From the NCBI RefSeq assembly GCF_009712605.1, contig NZ_WASO01000001.1, forward strand, positions 186,001 through 250,000: a DNA stretch of 64,000 nt, in the 5' to 3' direction. Positions 56,201 through 64,000 of this stretch are shown here, one piece after another. Numbering within the stretch: the stretch's first letter is position 1; the number at the start of each line of letters is the position of its first letter. Position numbers and translations under genes: made by a program. Under the pieces are notes generated by a model that saw nothing but the letters and a program-made list of their open reading frames with translations, was not told where the DNA came from and ran no database searches. Source of the stretch: Paludibacter sp. Lineage in GTDB: Bacteria > Bacteroidota > Bacteroidia > Bacteroidales > Paludibacteraceae.

Positions 56201-56472
56201 ACTTCTACCCACAAACAAAATATTTACTTAATTTGGCTTATTTGAGACTGAAAACAATCACGGTAGGTTATACTATTCCAGCATCGATAACGAAAAAATT
56301 AGGAGTAGATAAATTCCGAGTGTATGTTGAAGGAATGAATTTGTTGACTTTTGCGCAGGAAAAAATTCCTGTGGATCCTGAAATTACCGACCAATCAACG
56401 ACCGGTAACTGGTATGGAGTGACAACACCATTTACGAAAACGTATTCATTTGGTGTTCAGTTATCATTTTAA
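53170..56472 (+). CDS. SusC/RagA family TonB-dependent receptor (unit 4)
   Basis: 1100-residue outer-membrane SusC. The signal peptide ends at about Ala28/Gln29. The CarboxypepD_reg-like domain starts KTIKGKVVDVSNQPVIGAS, then DVVVVGYGTQKKANLTGAVS, the classic SusC form, whereas the other four have the EVVVTA-GI-KE-KALGYA form. Plug motifs are LVDGIVVSD and STSIFGARAAAGVIMIKT. The barrel ends FGVQLSF. No STN domain. Together with its classic RagB/SusD partner this marks unit 4 as a different lineage from units 1-3 and 5, although its signal region is almost identical to that of unit 5. Confidence 0.93.
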   Translation: MTKMFKQRWFYLGCCLLMAFFTVVGAYAQTKTIKGKVVDVSNQPVIGASVQIKGTSIGTITDVNGNYAVNASPKDVLVFTFIGYTPAEQVVGNRSVVNITLAESTVQIQDVVVVGYGTQKKANLTGAVSTVDVGKSLSSKPFTDVGKGLQGAVPGLTVTYGSGGITSAPTLNVRGLVSINGNSTPLILVDGIVVSDITLVSPEDIESVSVLKDAASTSIFGARAAAGVIMIKTKSGAKNSKFKISYSNNFAWGTPTKLPSFPNDPVAEINTEVAAFARQGSGFDMFGMQAPQLIAGIQNWQAKYANNRTSNQMVKGEDFDMVNGTAYFYRIWDPKKEMYQTMPSQNHNIQFSGGSDKLSYFLSGTYSYQEGILKIHPDKLSKYNLTAGVNADINKWLNLDTKLTTRQYNYDYPYAYQDYMYYMWRWGAYFPYGTYADSNSGQNYYFRNVNGYIANANNCTFRQNTQNVNIAASIRLTQDLKFRTEFSYMTINGMRHETGGQISLWDYWSGGLVLNSTLPSATYNETDYTSSVNKQITSNSYFTYEKRLGKHGIKGMVGMNAEKGEFIQQYSKGFGLMNNSMGEIALVTNTSSPVIYVNPTTSPNYGPNHTWWSVAGYFARANYDFDNKYLVELDGRYDGSSNFPVSGRWAFFPSASLGWRVTEEPFMKEVKKIITDLKVRASYGTIGNQDVNTTVGQNLFLPTMTTSQNSWVVGSAKATYTGMPQVVPFSLTWEKINTLDFGADMKFLDNNLGVSFDWFQRDNVGMISSSTTLPATFGASVAKTNVGNMRTNGWEVGVDYHWHLNNGMQLYANASMHDYVTKITKWGGNSSNSLATGYYNGETFGEIWGFQTVGYFKDAADVTNSPSQTKLQSGSFVFGPGDIKYADLNADGKIDGGALTLSDHGDLKKIGNSTPRYQYSFRLGGNWKGFDADVFFQGVGKRDYWATGSVALPGYSGSSIFLQHQMDYWTTSNTDATYPNPYQGNSSSNLSGQQYWAGQAKNTNYGASGNNFYPQTKYLLNLAYLRLKTITVGYTIPASITKKLGVDKFRVYVEGMNLLTFAQEKIPVDPEITDQSTTGNWYGVTTPFTKTYSFGVQLSF

Positions 56473-56491
56473 CTCTTAAAGAAATATAGTT

Positions 56492-58225
56492 ATGAAAAAA
56501 ACAATAAAAACATTGTGTATTGCGCTTGCAACCTTGCCGTTAATTGTAGCATGTGACAATTCGTGGCTGGATAAGCAACCACTGACGCAATTTACCGATA
56601 ATAGTTACTGGACAAGTGAGGGAAATGTAAAAGCATTCTGCTTGGGTTTTTATTCTCTTTTTGATGGCTTTGGTACAGGAGCATCGTCAAGTATTAGTGC
56701 AAATGCAGGTAGTGGAGCTGAATCTGATTTTTACTTTACATCTTTCTCTGATGATCAGGCAAATAATGTTATAGATATTTTTGCAACTGCAGCTCCTGCA
56801 ACTGCAACTACATGGAATACTCCATATACTTATATCAGATTGTCTAATCTACTGTTGGCACGAATCGATCAGGTTCCTGTAGGTGCTGCCGTGAAAAATC
56901 ACTATAGAGGGGTAGCTTACTTCTTCCGAGCCATGGAATATTATGACTTAGTAAGACGTTATGGAGATGTGCCTTATGAGAATAAATATCTGGATCAAGA
57001 CAATGATGCTAGTCAGATTTGGGGTGCAAAAACAGCCAGAAATGCGGTGATGGATAGCGTGTTGAGTGATTTGAATCGTGCTGTAACCATGTTGTATACA
57101 AAATCCATGGCGGATACATACACAGGGGTCAATACGGTTAATCAGGATATTGCCAATGCCCTGAAATCAAGAATTTGTTTGTATGAAGGTACATATAGTA
57201 AGTATCAATTGAATGATAATGCTCGTGCAACCAATTATTTGAATCAGTGTAAAACAGCGTCAGAAGCAGTGATGTCCAGCTCAGCTTATGCTCTGAATTC
57301 AGATTACAGATCTGTCTATAGTTCTCTTGATTTGAGTAATAATAAAGAAGCTATGCTGTATCGAATTTATCTCGATGGGGTAGTCACTCATTCCGTTGTT
57401 GGTTATTGTAATAGTAGTACCATTATTTCAGGTTTAACTAAAGATGCAGTGGATGCTTTTTTGTGTACTGATGGTTTACCAATAGGTTTGTCATCCTTGT
57501 ACAGAGGTGATGATTGCAATGCAACTACACTTTCTATCGGTCAATCAACTCTGAAAAACAGAGATAAACGATTAGCTTCTTCAGTAGATAGTATCTTGTG
57601 CTATACAAAAAAACCGAATATCTTAGGATTTACTTCAACTACAGGATACAGAATTTCTCGTTTTGATAACGCAACGCTCACTAAAACTCAAGTTCTGGCA
57701 CCGAATAACCCGACAGATGCACCGATTTTCTGGTTGCCTGAAGTGCTTTTGAATGAAGCAGAGGCATGCGCTGAGCTGGGAGTATTTACTCAAACGGTTG
57801 CAGATAATACAGTAAATAAGTTGAGAGCAAGAGCTGGTGTTGCATCGTTGAATGTGACTAATGTTCCTGATGATCCAAAACGTGATAGTGATGTGTCTCC
57901 TCTGTTGTGGGAAGTCCGTCGTGAACGTCGTGTAGAATTGATGATGGATGGATTTCGCTACTGGGATCTTCGTCGTTGGGCTAAATTATCATACCTTAAC
58001 CCAGCGGTAAAACCAGATATTTTTAAGGGTGCTAAGGCGCCGGCAGGATCAGCAGGGTCTCCAGGCGGACAAGATGCTTTAGGGTATATTCTTCCATATT
58101 CGACAGCTACGGCAGCAAAACGTGTGGTTACAGTGCCCAAACATTATTTAGATCCTATTCCAACTGGGCAGTTGAATTTGTACCAAAATGCAAATGTGAC
58201 ATTCCCTCAAAATACGGGTTGGTAA
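56492..58225 (+). CDS. RagB/SusD family nutrient uptake lipoprotein (unit 4)
   Basis: 577-residue lipoprotein with lipobox IVAC (Cys21). Unlike the other four partners it follows the classic RagB/SusD plan: WLDKQPLTQFTDNSYWTSEGNVKAF at the start, FFRAMEYYDLVRRYGDVPYENKYL in the TPR-like region, LPEVLLNEAEACAELG, then RRERRVELMMDGFRYWDLRRW near residues 480-500. It ends in the conserved DPIPTGQLNLYQN...FPQNTGW region. It starts 19 bases after its SusC and is followed by a terminator. Confidence 0.93.
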   Translation: MKKTIKTLCIALATLPLIVACDNSWLDKQPLTQFTDNSYWTSEGNVKAFCLGFYSLFDGFGTGASSSISANAGSGAESDFYFTSFSDDQANNVIDIFATAAPATATTWNTPYTYIRLSNLLLARIDQVPVGAAVKNHYRGVAYFFRAMEYYDLVRRYGDVPYENKYLDQDNDASQIWGAKTARNAVMDSVLSDLNRAVTMLYTKSMADTYTGVNTVNQDIANALKSRICLYEGTYSKYQLNDNARATNYLNQCKTASEAVMSSSAYALNSDYRSVYSSLDLSNNKEAMLYRIYLDGVVTHSVVGYCNSSTIISGLTKDAVDAFLCTDGLPIGLSSLYRGDDCNATTLSIGQSTLKNRDKRLASSVDSILCYTKKPNILGFTSTTGYRISRFDNATLTKTQVLAPNNPTDAPIFWLPEVLLNEAEACAELGVFTQTVADNTVNKLRARAGVASLNVTNVPDDPKRDSDVSPLLWEVRRERRVELMMDGFRYWDLRRWAKLSYLNPAVKPDIFKGAKAPAGSAGSPGGQDALGYILPYSTATAAKRVVTVPKHYLDPIPTGQLNLYQNANVTFPQNTGW

Positions 58226-58244
58226 TAGTTGTTTATTGTTTTAT

Positions 58245-58275
58245 GAGTAAAAGCCCGGTTAGCCGGACTTTTACT
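58245..58275 (+). terminator. Rho-independent terminator of unit 4
   Basis: GAGTAAAAG-C-CCGG (from 58245) pairs with CCGG-A-CTTTTACTC (to 58276), one mismatch, short TTAG loop. The T tract after it is short. Confidence 0.7.
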
Positions 58276-58276
58276 C

Positions 58277-58620
58277 TTTATTGCAAATAGCTTAGTAATA
58301 TGTTTTGTTTTTATTGTTTTTGTTGTGGAATAATAAAACATATTTCGCTTTTTTTTATGTGGTAATTTAAATTTCTCTTATCTTTGTCTTTTAATAAATT
58401 ATTTCAGAACTGCGCTAAAAGAATGCTTCTCGGCAGTTTTCTATTGCTATTGGTGTTAATATGCTATCCTATTGTTAATTCCCCTTGTTAGTTGGGAATG
58501 GATGATCCAAGTTGACCTCTTTTTTCTATATGTGATTGATCCCCATCGTTTTTGGTGATGTGATTGTGTCGCTTTATCCAAATTTAAAAATAGTTTTTTT
58601 ATCTTCAAAACCCCAAAATT
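58277..58620. other. intergenic region before unit 5
   Basis: No gene. TATCTTTG (58379-58386) is the -7 candidate, leaving a leader of about 235 bases. Within it AACTGC (58409-58414) and GCAGTT (58433-58438) can pair ahead of a TTTTCT run, a weak attenuator-like hairpin. Confidence 0.45.
58379..58386 (+). promoter_or_regulatory. candidate -7 element for unit 5
   Basis: TATCTTTG with no recognisable -33 half, as in unit 4. Confidence 0.4.
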
Positions 58621-58738
58621 ATGACTAAGATGTATAAACAAAGATGGTTTTATTTGGGTTGTTGTTTGTTGATAGCATTTTTTACCGTTGTAGGTGCCCA
58701 TGCTCAGACAAAAACAATCAAGGGAAAGGTGGTTGACG
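58584..58738 (+). repeat. segment nearly identical to 53133-53287
   Basis: Second copy of the shared susC leader and signal-peptide segment; see the entry at 53133. Confidence 0.8.
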
Positions 58739-61700
58739 CTTCTGATCAACCTGTAATTGGAGCTTCCGTTAAAATTAAGGGTACTTCAACTGGTACCATT
58801 ACGGATGCAAATGGCGATTTTGTGATTAAAGCACTGCCTAAAGACGTTTTGGTATTCTCTTTTATAGGATATTCAAGCGCAGAGGAGGCTGTAGGACAAA
58901 AGTCTGCTATCAATGTCGTCTTAAAAGAATCGACGGTTCAAATGAGTGATGTGGTAGTGACAGCGATGGGAATTAAAAAGGAGAAGAAGGCGTTGGGATA
59001 TTCTGTTTCTGATTTGGGTTCGAAGGAGCTCATGAAGAATAAAAACACCAATGTAATTAATTCTCTGGCAGGGAAAGTCCCGGGAGTGAATATTACACAA
59101 AGTAGTGGCGCAGCTGGTTCGGGGGCAAGTATTACAATTCGAGGTGGTAATTCCACGTCAGAAGGACGAGACAATCAACCTTTGTTTGTTGTTGATGGAG
59201 TGATATATGATAATTCCACATCTGTGATAGGCAATTCTTCAACCGATGGTATGACTCGTGGTAATACGTCTTATTCTAATCGTATTATGGATATTAACCC
59301 CGAGGATATTGAATCGATGTCAGTGCTGAAAGGTGCAGCAGCTTCAGCTTTGTATGGTTCTCGTGCTGCCGACGGCGTTATTATTATTACAACCAAAAAA
59401 GGATCAGAGGGTTCAGTGAAAGTTGATTTTAGTAGTAAACTGAGTACCTCATGGGCAAATAAACTTCCAGAGGCGCAGACTGAATTTGGACGTGGTTCTT
59501 ATTCATCCAACGGAGCTTTATCAACCACTACATATAATTCCTGGGGAGATAAGATCGCGGCATCGACTCCTCTATACGACAATATTGGAAAGTTTTTTCA
59601 AAATGGTGTCGTATATGACAACAACGTTAGTATAGCCGGAGGATCTAAAAATAGTTCTTTCTTCTTATCAGGTTCTAATTACAATCAAACCGGTATCGTG
59701 AAAAAAACCGGTTATGATAAGAGCACTTTTCGTTTCAATGGAGAACAGAAATATGGTAAACTGACTGTGGATGCTAATGCAGCCTATTCTATTGCAAATA
59801 CAGATAAAACATTAACCAGTTCTGGGTTGTATAATGGTGGTGGTAACGGTACGATGACTGCTGTTTATGGCTGGCCTCAAACTGAGAACATGGCAAAATA
59901 TTTGAATGATGATGGTTCCAAATATCGGTTGTTTGATGGTGTACTTGATTTAGCAAGTGATACGGAAAACCCTTATTGGATTATTAATAAGGATAAACTT
60001 ACAGATAAGACAAAACGTTTTACTGGTAGCTTAAGCGCTTCGTTTAAAGTAACGGATTGGTGGGATATAACAGCACGTTTGGGTTATGACCAGTATACAA
60101 CAGATTCTTATACGTATATAGCTCCGGGATCTGTAGTAAAAGAAACCTATCAGAAAGGACGTTTAAGTAAAAGTGATTATGACTACGCTTATACAACAAC
60201 GAATGTGATGAGTAATTTTCACAAAGCAGTTGGTGATTTTGATCTGAATTTGTTATTGGGTACTACTACTGAGAATACAGATCGTTCCAATCAAACACAC
60301 TGGGGATATAATTTTCTTACAACCAGCTCCATCTCTTTTGCCAATATCACTTCAACAAATGAGTTCTTTTCTGATGCAACTGTGCAGAAGCGTTTGGTTG
60401 GTGTATATGGAGAATTCCGTGCTGCATACAAGAATTTAGCATACTTGACAGTAACAGGACGTAATGACTGGTCATCTACACTTCCAGTCAAGAACCAGTC
60501 TTATTTCTATCCTTCTGTAAGTGGTTCGTTTGTATTTACAGAGTTAATGCCGAAGAATAATATTCTTTCTTATGGTAAAGTGCGTGCCAGTGTTGCTCAA
60601 GTAGGTAAGGATGCAAACCCCTATGCTACGTTGACCTATTTGGCTACGCCTATTATTGATGGCTCATATGTAGGCGTTGGTAATTATTACAATGCAGGTA
60701 ATCCTGAATTGAAACCAGAAATCCAGACTTCTTGGGAAGTTGGTGGTGAATTTAAGTTCTTGAATGGACGTCTCGGGTTGGATTATACCTATTATCATAG
60801 TCAGACTAAGAATCAGATAGCATCTCCCCGTTTATCCAATGCCAGTGGTTACATTATGAATTCAATCAATTCTGGTTCGGTAATTAATAATGGGATGGAA
60901 TTGTCTATTACCGGCAAAGCAATAGTATCAAAGAATTTTGATTGGACGGTTACTTTAAATACTTCATACAACCGTGGTACATTGGGTTCCTTCCTCCCGG
61001 GAGTAGATTTCTTCTATGCAACTGATGCTCAGTTTGGAACAATTAAAGCAGCATCTGTGCCTAATGGAGGCAATTTCTTGGCATTGACAGGTACTCGGTT
61101 TGCGCGAGAACTCGATACAAACGGACAAGAAATAGCAAAAGGTCGATATCAGGTTGATCCGACAACAGGCTTATATAAACTATCATCTGTTTCAAATGCA
61201 ATTGTCGGAAACAGAGAACCTAAATTAATAGGTGGGTTAAATAACTCTTTCCGCTACAAGAATCTTACATTATCGTTCCTTCTTGACTTTAGAATTGGGG
61301 GGGATGTTTATAATGGAACGGAATGGTATATGGTAACAAATGGTTTAAGCAAAAGAACTATACTTAATGGTCGTGAATCTGTGACAGTTAGTGGCGTGAA
61401 TAGTTCTACTGAAGCAGACTTTAATCAGACATATTTTGCAGATCAGTCTTATAAGATTGGTAACACAACTTACTCAGGGAAATATATGATTCAACAATAT
61501 TGGTCTAATTATTCTCAGAATTCTGATAACTTTATTACTACCGTAAATTGGCTGAAATTACGTTCGTTGACATTAAACTATGATCTTTCTGATTTAATAA
61601 AAAAACAGAAGGTTATTAAGGGTCTGTCTGTAACGGCAACTGGTACAAACTTATTTACGTGGACTAACTACAAAGGTATGGACCCGGAAGTAAGTGCAGC

Positions 61701-61794
61701 TGGAGGAACAGGAGGTTCTGGTTCAACAGGTATTGATTATTGTAGTGTGCCTGCAACATCTAGTTTTACTTTTGGCGTAAACGTTACATTTTAA
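58621..61794 (+). CDS. SusC/RagA family TonB-dependent receptor (unit 5)
   Basis: 1057-residue SusC. The signal peptide ends at about Ala28/Gln29 and is nearly the same as in unit 4. After the CarboxypepD_reg-like domain comes DVVVTAMGIKKEKKALGYSV, as in units 1-3, then plug motifs VVDGVIYDNS and SALYGSRAADGVIIITT, and a barrel ending FGVNVTF. No STN domain. Body and front thus point to different relatives, which suggests recombination near the 5' end. The SusD gene follows after 13 bases. Confidence 0.93.
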   Translation: MTKMYKQRWFYLGCCLLIAFFTVVGAHAQTKTIKGKVVDASDQPVIGASVKIKGTSTGTITDANGDFVIKALPKDVLVFSFIGYSSAEEAVGQKSAINVVLKESTVQMSDVVVTAMGIKKEKKALGYSVSDLGSKELMKNKNTNVINSLAGKVPGVNITQSSGAAGSGASITIRGGNSTSEGRDNQPLFVVDGVIYDNSTSVIGNSSTDGMTRGNTSYSNRIMDINPEDIESMSVLKGAAASALYGSRAADGVIIITTKKGSEGSVKVDFSSKLSTSWANKLPEAQTEFGRGSYSSNGALSTTTYNSWGDKIAASTPLYDNIGKFFQNGVVYDNNVSIAGGSKNSSFFLSGSNYNQTGIVKKTGYDKSTFRFNGEQKYGKLTVDANAAYSIANTDKTLTSSGLYNGGGNGTMTAVYGWPQTENMAKYLNDDGSKYRLFDGVLDLASDTENPYWIINKDKLTDKTKRFTGSLSASFKVTDWWDITARLGYDQYTTDSYTYIAPGSVVKETYQKGRLSKSDYDYAYTTTNVMSNFHKAVGDFDLNLLLGTTTENTDRSNQTHWGYNFLTTSSISFANITSTNEFFSDATVQKRLVGVYGEFRAAYKNLAYLTVTGRNDWSSTLPVKNQSYFYPSVSGSFVFTELMPKNNILSYGKVRASVAQVGKDANPYATLTYLATPIIDGSYVGVGNYYNAGNPELKPEIQTSWEVGGEFKFLNGRLGLDYTYYHSQTKNQIASPRLSNASGYIMNSINSGSVINNGMELSITGKAIVSKNFDWTVTLNTSYNRGTLGSFLPGVDFFYATDAQFGTIKAASVPNGGNFLALTGTRFARELDTNGQEIAKGRYQVDPTTGLYKLSSVSNAIVGNREPKLIGGLNNSFRYKNLTLSFLLDFRIGGDVYNGTEWYMVTNGLSKRTILNGRESVTVSGVNSSTEADFNQTYFADQSYKIGNTTYSGKYMIQQYWSNYSQNSDNFITTVNWLKLRSLTLNYDLSDLIKKQKVIKGLSVTATGTNLFTWTNYKGMDPEVSAAGGTGGSGSTGIDYCSVPATSSFTFGVNVTF

Positions 61795-61807
61795 TTAACA
61801 GAAAGAC

Positions 61808-63829
61808 ATGATTATGAAGACATTAAAATATATAGCATTAAGTTGTGTTCTTATGTTTAGCATAAGTTCATGTACCGATTGGTTGGATGTTAATACAGAT
61901 CCGAGTTCTCCTAACAATAATACAGCTCTGATTGCAAATAGATTGCCTTGGATACAGCATTTCTACATGTATTCTGCAGGGGTGACCAACTATCGTACGG
62001 CTTGTCAGGCAGGAGTATTTTATAGTGCTAGTGCGAACCCAAATACATTTTCGGTGACTTGGAAATGTGCTACAGGAAATACTACGACTCCTTATCAGAC
62101 GTGGTTCGTTGGTGCAGCTACTAATTTAAACGATATGTATGAAGCTGCTCAGAAAGAAGGGGCTTATCATTATATGGCAGTTGCAGAAGTTATACATGCT
62201 ATGGGATTTATGGAAATGTTGGATTTGTATGGTGAAATTCCTTACACGCAGGCATTAACTAAGGGCATAATTAGTCCTGCCTATGATGATGGTAAAACGA
62301 TTTATAACGGATGCATTGCTAAGTTGGATGAAGCTATTTCATTATTTAGTAAAACTCAAGAAGCTGGTGCAACAAGCCTTTCTGCGGGTGATATGTGGAA
62401 TAAGGGCGATGTTAGTAAATGGATTAAGTTGTGCTATGGATTGAAAGCTCGTTATATGCTGAAACTATCTAAAAAAATAGATTTGTTTAAACCGGATGAT
62501 ATTCTGGCTTGTCTTGATAAAGGTCCCCAGTCAAATGCTGATAATACAGTGATTACCTGTTATAATAATTCTACTGATGTGGGTGATTATTTGTGGGGAG
62601 ACCCTATTATGACCAGTGGCAATTGGGATTATGCCGCATATGGAAATACGCAACGTATTTCTCAATATTATTACAACTTATTGACTAATATGCGTGGTTC
62701 TGGAATCGTTGATCCTCGTATGAGTAAGATTGTTCCTGCATGTATGACTAATATTTCATTGGACGCAAGTGGTAAAGTGGCTTCTTATGCTTGGACTCGC
62801 TCTTTGCCGGTGGATTTTTATGGAACATCTTCTCGTCTTGTAAATGGAGGGCCTACTTCTATCACTCTTCCTACATATGCATCAAAAAAAGTAAAATTAG
62901 CATATACATTCAAAAGTACTTCAACCCGGGATGCATTTGCAGCCGCTCAAGTTGGAAAGCATGCTTATAGAATTGCTAGTGGTGGAACTACTGGAGTTGA
63001 TACTGTAGAAGTAACGTATCAGCCAGGATCAATCTATGTGAATAGTACCAATTATTTATATGCTGGAGATACTATGTATGTGACCTTACAGAATAACTCA
63101 TATTTGACTTCTCCTGTTAAATTGAGCACGTTAGATATGAATTGGTATTATTCAACAGCAGCAACAACAGCAGGAGCTGTGGGTTCTACTGGTTCTTTTC
63201 AACTTAGGCCGAACTCTGATTTCGAGGTATTGACGTATCACGAGATGTGTTTTATCCGAGCAGAAGTGTTAATGAGAAAGAATAATGGTGGCACACAAGC
63301 TGCTTTGGATGCTTATCAGGCAGGTATAAAAGCTCATTTGGATTTTATGCAGGCTAAATTGACATCCTGGAAATCCGCAGGATTTACTAATCCGGATATG
63401 TGGCCAATGGATCAAAGTGCTATCGCATCTTATATGACGAGCAATGCTGTTTGCCAAAGCGCAGGTAGTTTGACTATGGCTGATGTTATGTTGCAAAAAT
63501 ATCTGGCAATGGGCTGTAGTATTGAAAATTATAATGATATGCGCCGTTTCAATTTTAGCGCAGGTAATGTTGGCAGCTTTGGTGTTGTCTATCCGGGTTA
63601 CGATCGTGGACCTTTGTTTGCTGGAGGATCTCAGCTGACCGGAGGTTCAAAGACAGATCCAAAATATTGGATGCGCCGTTGGATGTTGCCATCATCTCTG
63701 GAGCTTAACTATAATAGTGCCAATGCGAAGGCCATGAACATCCATTGTGGAGATGCAAATGTTTGGTGCCTACCTATCTGGTGGGATTGTGCTACAGACG
63801 ATGAATATAATAATTACATCAAAAAATAG
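61808..63829 (+). CDS. SusD/RagB-like surface lipoprotein with an extra domain (unit 5)
   Basis: 673 residues, 150 more than the SusD-like_2 proteins of units 1-3. The lipobox is ISSC (Cys22), then TDWLDVNTDPSSPN. The SusD-like_2 body continues with LDLYGEIPYTQA near residue 138 and WIKLCYGLKARYML near 205. At about 340-465 there is an insert rich in Thr, Ser, Tyr and Val that reads as beta strands (LAYTFKSTST, GDTMYVTLQNN). The helical fold then resumes at LTYHEMCFIRAEVLMR. The insert could be an added binding module or an enlarged substrate loop. Confidence 0.88.
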   Translation: MIMKTLKYIALSCVLMFSISSCTDWLDVNTDPSSPNNNTALIANRLPWIQHFYMYSAGVTNYRTACQAGVFYSASANPNTFSVTWKCATGNTTTPYQTWFVGAATNLNDMYEAAQKEGAYHYMAVAEVIHAMGFMEMLDLYGEIPYTQALTKGIISPAYDDGKTIYNGCIAKLDEAISLFSKTQEAGATSLSAGDMWNKGDVSKWIKLCYGLKARYMLKLSKKIDLFKPDDILACLDKGPQSNADNTVITCYNNSTDVGDYLWGDPIMTSGNWDYAAYGNTQRISQYYYNLLTNMRGSGIVDPRMSKIVPACMTNISLDASGKVASYAWTRSLPVDFYGTSSRLVNGGPTSITLPTYASKKVKLAYTFKSTSTRDAFAAAQVGKHAYRIASGGTTGVDTVEVTYQPGSIYVNSTNYLYAGDTMYVTLQNNSYLTSPVKLSTLDMNWYYSTAATTAGAVGSTGSFQLRPNSDFEVLTYHEMCFIRAEVLMRKNNGGTQAALDAYQAGIKAHLDFMQAKLTSWKSAGFTNPDMWPMDQSAIASYMTSNAVCQSAGSLTMADVMLQKYLAMGCSIENYNDMRRFNFSAGNVGSFGVVYPGYDRGPLFAGGSQLTGGSKTDPKYWMRRWMLPSSLELNYNSANAKAMNIHCGDANVWCLPIWWDCATDDEYNNYIKK

Positions 63830-63843
63830 TTAGTAATAAATGC

Positions 63844-63892
63844 TTTGATCCATATTACATATGTATGTAATGTGGGTCAAATTTCATATTTT
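63844..63892 (+). terminator. hairpin after unit 5, probable terminator
   Basis: TTTGATCCATATTACATA (63844-63861) can pair fully with 63864-63881 (18 pairs, three of them G-T). TTTCATATTTTT follows. Confidence 0.65.
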
Positions 63893-63974
63893 TCGGGCGG
63901 AATAAATTATCTCCAAAGGATGGTTTTTCCGCTCGAATATTTTAGAGCCTTTGATTAATAATTCTTTGGTAAAA

Positions 63975-64000
63975 ATGAAAAAAACAATCGTTCCTCTTTT
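63975..64000 (+). CDS. start of a further gene, cut by the window edge
   Basis: ATG at 63975 opens MKKTIVPLF, a charged start followed by hydrophobic residues that would suit a signal peptide. Only eight codons are in the window. Position after unit 5 suggests an exported protein, but nothing more can be said. Confidence 0.4.

Overview
The window reads as a chromosomal segment of a member of the Bacteroidota, most likely order Bacteroidales. The evidence is five SusC/SusD outer-membrane pairs, promoters of the form TTG/TTTG - about 20 bases - TAnnTTTG, lipoproteins with a Cys lipobox, a PorE-like OmpA lipoprotein, and the near absence of Shine-Dalgarno sequences. The genus cannot be fixed from the sequence alone. 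No insertion sequence, prophage, CRISPR array or rRNA operon was seen.

Layout. (1) 1-6807: housekeeping genes. On the minus strand are ftsX (cut by the window edge), a large YfhO-type membrane protein and miaB. Divergent from them are trmB and an Mrp/ApbC-type P-loop ATPase. (2) 6808-23901: three tandem SusC/SusD units, each with its own promoter and terminator; the first also carries a small lipoprotein. (3) 23934-29188, minus strand: a DUF4954 beta-helix protein, a PorE-like OmpA lipoprotein and hemW. (4) 29317-34036: tRNA-Pro(TGG), clpB on the minus strand, a divergent membrane acyltransferase, and folB. (5) 34038-42178, minus strand: a three-domain GH18-like/NodB/GT2 membrane protein, an MFS transporter and a large FAD/Fe-S dehydrogenase. 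(6) 42618-52703, plus strand: a peptidoglycan (MurNAc) salvage cluster. (7) 53170-64000: two more SusC/SusD units and the first codons of a further gene.

How the genes work together. The salvage cluster looks like a complete route. NamZ (DUF1343/GH171) would release MurNAc outside the cytoplasm and an AmpG/MurT-like permease would import it. One or both BadF-type kinases would phosphorylate it, and MurQ would remove the lactyl ether to give GlcNAc-6-phosphate. A NagX/HGSNAT-like membrane acetyltransferase and two proteins of unknown role, a tandem-domain GT2 and a HIT/GalT-like DUF4922 protein, travel with it. The five SusC proteins all lack the N-terminal signalling (STN) domain, and no sigma/anti-sigma factors, hybrid two-component systems or polysaccharide-degrading enzymes accompany them. 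They therefore look like stand-alone uptake pairs rather than full polysaccharide utilisation loci.

Several longest-ORF starts are wrong because a promoter -7 element lies inside or downstream of them. Starts were moved for miaB, trmB, hemW, clpB, the acyltransferase and the second kinase. The most unusual non-coding feature is an array of eight units with an exact 21-base period at 48211-48378, just upstream of the AmpG-like permease gene.
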